Shown one piece after another: positions 62,083-64,000 of a DNA stretch of 64,000 nucleotides. A model generated the notes under the pieces. The model was not told the origin of the DNA and made no database searches. It worked only from the letters and a program-made list of their open reading frames with translations. The position numbers were made by a program, and so were the translations under genes. The stretch is from positions 1 through 64,000 of the forward strand of contig WGLU01000002.1 in assembly GCA_016125375.1 (NCBI GenBank), read 5' to 3'. Within the stretch, counting starts at the first letter, position 1. Each line of letters starts with the position of its first letter. Source of the DNA: Pseudomonadota bacterium (GTDB taxonomy: Bacteria > Pseudomonadota > Alphaproteobacteria > UBA1280 > RI-95).

Positions 62083-63858
62083 TTAGTCGAGGAACTGCAG
62101 TTGGGCCAGCTTTTTATACAGCGGGCTGTTCTGCATCAGCTCGGCATGGGTGCCTTCGGCAACCACTTTGCCCTTGTCCATGACGATGATGCGGTCGGCC
62201 GCCTTGACGGTGGCCAGACGGTGCGCGATCACCAGCGTGGTACGGTTCTTCATCAGATCCGTAAAGGCCTGCTGAATGAGCTGCTCGGATTCGGCATCCA
62301 GACTGCTGGTCGCCTCGTCGAGCAAGAGCACATTCGGGTTACGCAGCACCGTGCGGGCAATCGCAATCCGCTGGCGCTGGCCACCGGACAGGCGCACGCC
62401 GCGCTCGCCCAGCTGGGTGTCGTAACCCTGCGGCAGGTTGCGGATGAACACATCCGCCTGCGCGATGCGGGCGGCGGCCTCCACTTCCGCGTCGGTCGCC
62501 TCGGGGCGGCCGTAGCGGATGTTCTCCCGCGCGGACTTGGCAAAGATAATCGGCTCTTGCGAAACCGTGGCGATGGCCGAACGGAGGTCCTTCAGCTTGA
62601 GCTGACGCACATCCGTACCGTCCACCTGCACACTGCCGGCTGCCGTGTCGTAGAAACGCAGCAGCATATGGAGCAGCGTGCTCTTGCCGGCGCCCGAAGG
62701 GCCGACAACGGCAACACGTTCACCGGGTTTGATGGTAAAGCTCACACCATCGAGCGACGGCGTTTCCGGCCGCGTCGGATAGTAGAACTTCACGTTGTCG
62801 AAGGTGATACCACGGCCACCCTGCGCAGCAGGCAGCGCCTTGGGGCTGGCCGGTTCGGGCAGGTCGGACGGCGTGTCCAGAATCTCGAACAGGCGCTCGG
62901 TGGCACCGGTCGCGGCCTGCAGGACAGACCAGAACTCGAACACCGTGCTCAGCGACCCGGCAAGGAACACCACGTACATCAGGAACGCGGTCAGCTCACC
63001 GCCGGTCATGGCGCCGGAGAACACCTCCATAGCACCCACCCAGACGATGGCAATGATAGCCGCGAACATGCTGATGGTGCTGGCAGAGAAGAACAGCGCC
63101 AGCATGTGGTTACGCTTACGGGCGGCATCCACCACGCCGTCAACGTTCTTGGCAAAGGATTCCAGCTCCTGATCTTCCTGCGTGAAGGCCTGCACGGTGC
63201 GGACGTTGCTGACCGTCTCCTCCACCTGGGAGCTGACGCCGGCAACAGAGTCCTGCAACTCGCGGGACGTATCGCGCAGATGCTTGCCCAGGAACTTGCT
63301 GATGAGCAGGAACAGGGGCACGACCAGCAGCATGACAGCGGTCAGCTTGGGACTGGTCCATGCCAGGAAGCCCACGCCGACAACCACCAGCATGATGGAG
63401 CGGATGACATGCGGCACCTTCATGGTCACCGCGTCGTAAAGAATGGCGACGTCCGCCGTCATGCGGGAGATGATTTCCCCCGTGCGCCGCGTCTCGAAGA
63501 ACACCGGCGGCAGGCTCATGAGGTGGGCGTAAACCTTTTTGCGGACCTCGGCAATGACGCGCTCACCCACGTACCGCACCAGAATGATGCGTACATAGGA
63601 GGCGATGGCCATGGCAACCACGACGGCGCACATAACCCACAGGATGGGCATGAACGCGTCCATGCTGCCGGTGCCGAGAACTTCGTCGATGATCTTCTGC
63701 ACCTGCTTGGGGATGACCATAAAGGCCCCCGTGGTGATGAACATCATCGCGATGGCGACGCTCAGCCGCAGCCAGTGCGGCATGATGAAAGTCTTAAGGG
63801 ATCTCAGAACACGGAAGTTCCGCGACTTTTCCCTCTCGGTGTTGTTGGCTTTATCCAT
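62083..63858 (-). CDS. MsbA-like ABC exporter (half transporter)
   Basis: A homodimeric ABC exporter, 591 residues. Residues 20-310 form a six-helix type IV membrane domain. The ATPase domain (about 350-590) has Walker A GPSGAGKST, signature LSGGQRQRIAIARTVL, Walker B VLLLDEATSSLD and the H-loop AHRLATV. The layout fits MsbA, the lipid A flippase, or a multidrug exporter such as LmrA/BmrA. No lipid A gene is adjacent, so the substrate is open. It is monocistronic. Confidence 0.92.
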   Translation of the reverse strand: MDKANNTEREKSRNFRVLRSLKTFIMPHWLRLSVAIAMMFITTGAFMVIPKQVQKIIDEVLGTGSMDAFMPILWVMCAVVVAMAIASYVRIILVRYVGERVIAEVRKKVYAHLMSLPPVFFETRRTGEIISRMTADVAILYDAVTMKVPHVIRSIMLVVVGVGFLAWTSPKLTAVMLLVVPLFLLISKFLGKHLRDTSRELQDSVAGVSSQVEETVSNVRTVQAFTQEDQELESFAKNVDGVVDAARKRNHMLALFFSASTISMFAAIIAIVWVGAMEVFSGAMTGGELTAFLMYVVFLAGSLSTVFEFWSVLQAATGATERLFEILDTPSDLPEPASPKALPAAQGGRGITFDNVKFYYPTRPETPSLDGVSFTIKPGERVAVVGPSGAGKSTLLHMLLRFYDTAAGSVQVDGTDVRQLKLKDLRSAIATVSQEPIIFAKSARENIRYGRPEATDAEVEAAARIAQADVFIRNLPQGYDTQLGERGVRLSGGQRQRIAIARTVLRNPNVLLLDEATSSLDAESEQLIQQAFTDLMKNRTTLVIAHRLATVKAADRIIVMDKGKVVAEGTHAELMQNSPLYKKLAQLQFLD

Positions 63859-64000
63859 TGATGCGTACTCGTTGGCTGGTCCTTGTCGGTACCCTTCTTC
63901 GGGCCGAGTATAGGACAGTCAAAAAGGGAACAAAACAGCTAAAGTGTAAAAAAGGACAGGAGAGATATCAAAACCCAAGCAGCATACTGCCCCTGCCCCC

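Noticed and set aside
62026-63861. 611-residue plus-strand frame opposite the ABC exporter
   Set aside because: The minus strand carries all ABC motifs; the opposite frame is low-complexity His/Arg/Gln-rich and has no ribosome site.

Overview
The window is a gene-dense chromosomal stretch of a Gram-negative bacterium, most likely an alphaproteobacterium. The evidence is a Raetz-pathway lipid A cluster that uses LpxI, a homospermidine synthase, an NfuA-type Fe-S carrier, a minus-strand run from rpsB through bamA to lpxB, and many small alphaproteobacterial-style orphan genes. The complete ISC machinery (IscR, IscS, IscU, IscA, HscB, HscA, Fdx, IscX) fits deep-branching groups such as Rickettsiales or Micavibrio-like lineages better than typical Rhizobiales; that placement is inference. 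No rRNA, tRNA, CRISPR array, prophage or insertion sequence was recognised.

Layout. 0.1-8.4 kb: orphan genes, an NfuA-like scaffold, a GldA/GldFG-type ABC transporter, a GNAT gene and two small diguanylate cyclases. 8.5-20.9 kb: one long minus-strand block rpsB-tsf-pyrH-frr-uppS-rseP-bamA-skp-lpxD-fabZ-lpxA-lpxI-lpxB, covering translation factors, outer-membrane assembly and lipid A. 21-23.6 kb: homospermidine synthase and a second RseP-like protease. 24-33.7 kb: an extended ISC operon led by iscR, with two cysteine desulfurases at the start and iscX, a lipoprotein and mnmA at the end. 33.9-46 kb: mixed single genes (alpha/beta hydrolase, anmK, tyrS, a GntR regulator, leucine dehydrogenase, a CDF metal exporter, a HAD nucleotidase, a COG2187 kinase). 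46-51.3 kb: accA, xerD, a large membrane-anchored helical protein with a 54-residue partner, and ribokinase. 51.4-58.6 kb: orphans, a CorC-like protein, a Lit-like (DUF1461) membrane protein next to a lipoprotein peptide-binding protein, and peptide permeases split by an inverted gene. 58.6-64 kb: DUF4870, HNH, PhoH, TerC and MsbA-like ABC exporter genes.

Two architectures are interleaved. The long operons have moderate G+C. Many single genes (for example 5.8-6.7, 22.6-23.6, 37-38.3, 44-46, 58.6-59 and 60.7-63.9 kb) are visibly G+C-rich at third codon positions and mostly end in their own hairpin terminators. Four membrane microproteins of 24-54 residues, each with a Shine-Dalgarno sequence, lie in gaps that length cut-offs would leave empty.

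The best candidates for something under-described are the Lit-like lipoprotein-acyl gene beside a lipoprotein transporter gene, the microproteins, and the three- and six-codon reading frames in front of homospermidine synthase.
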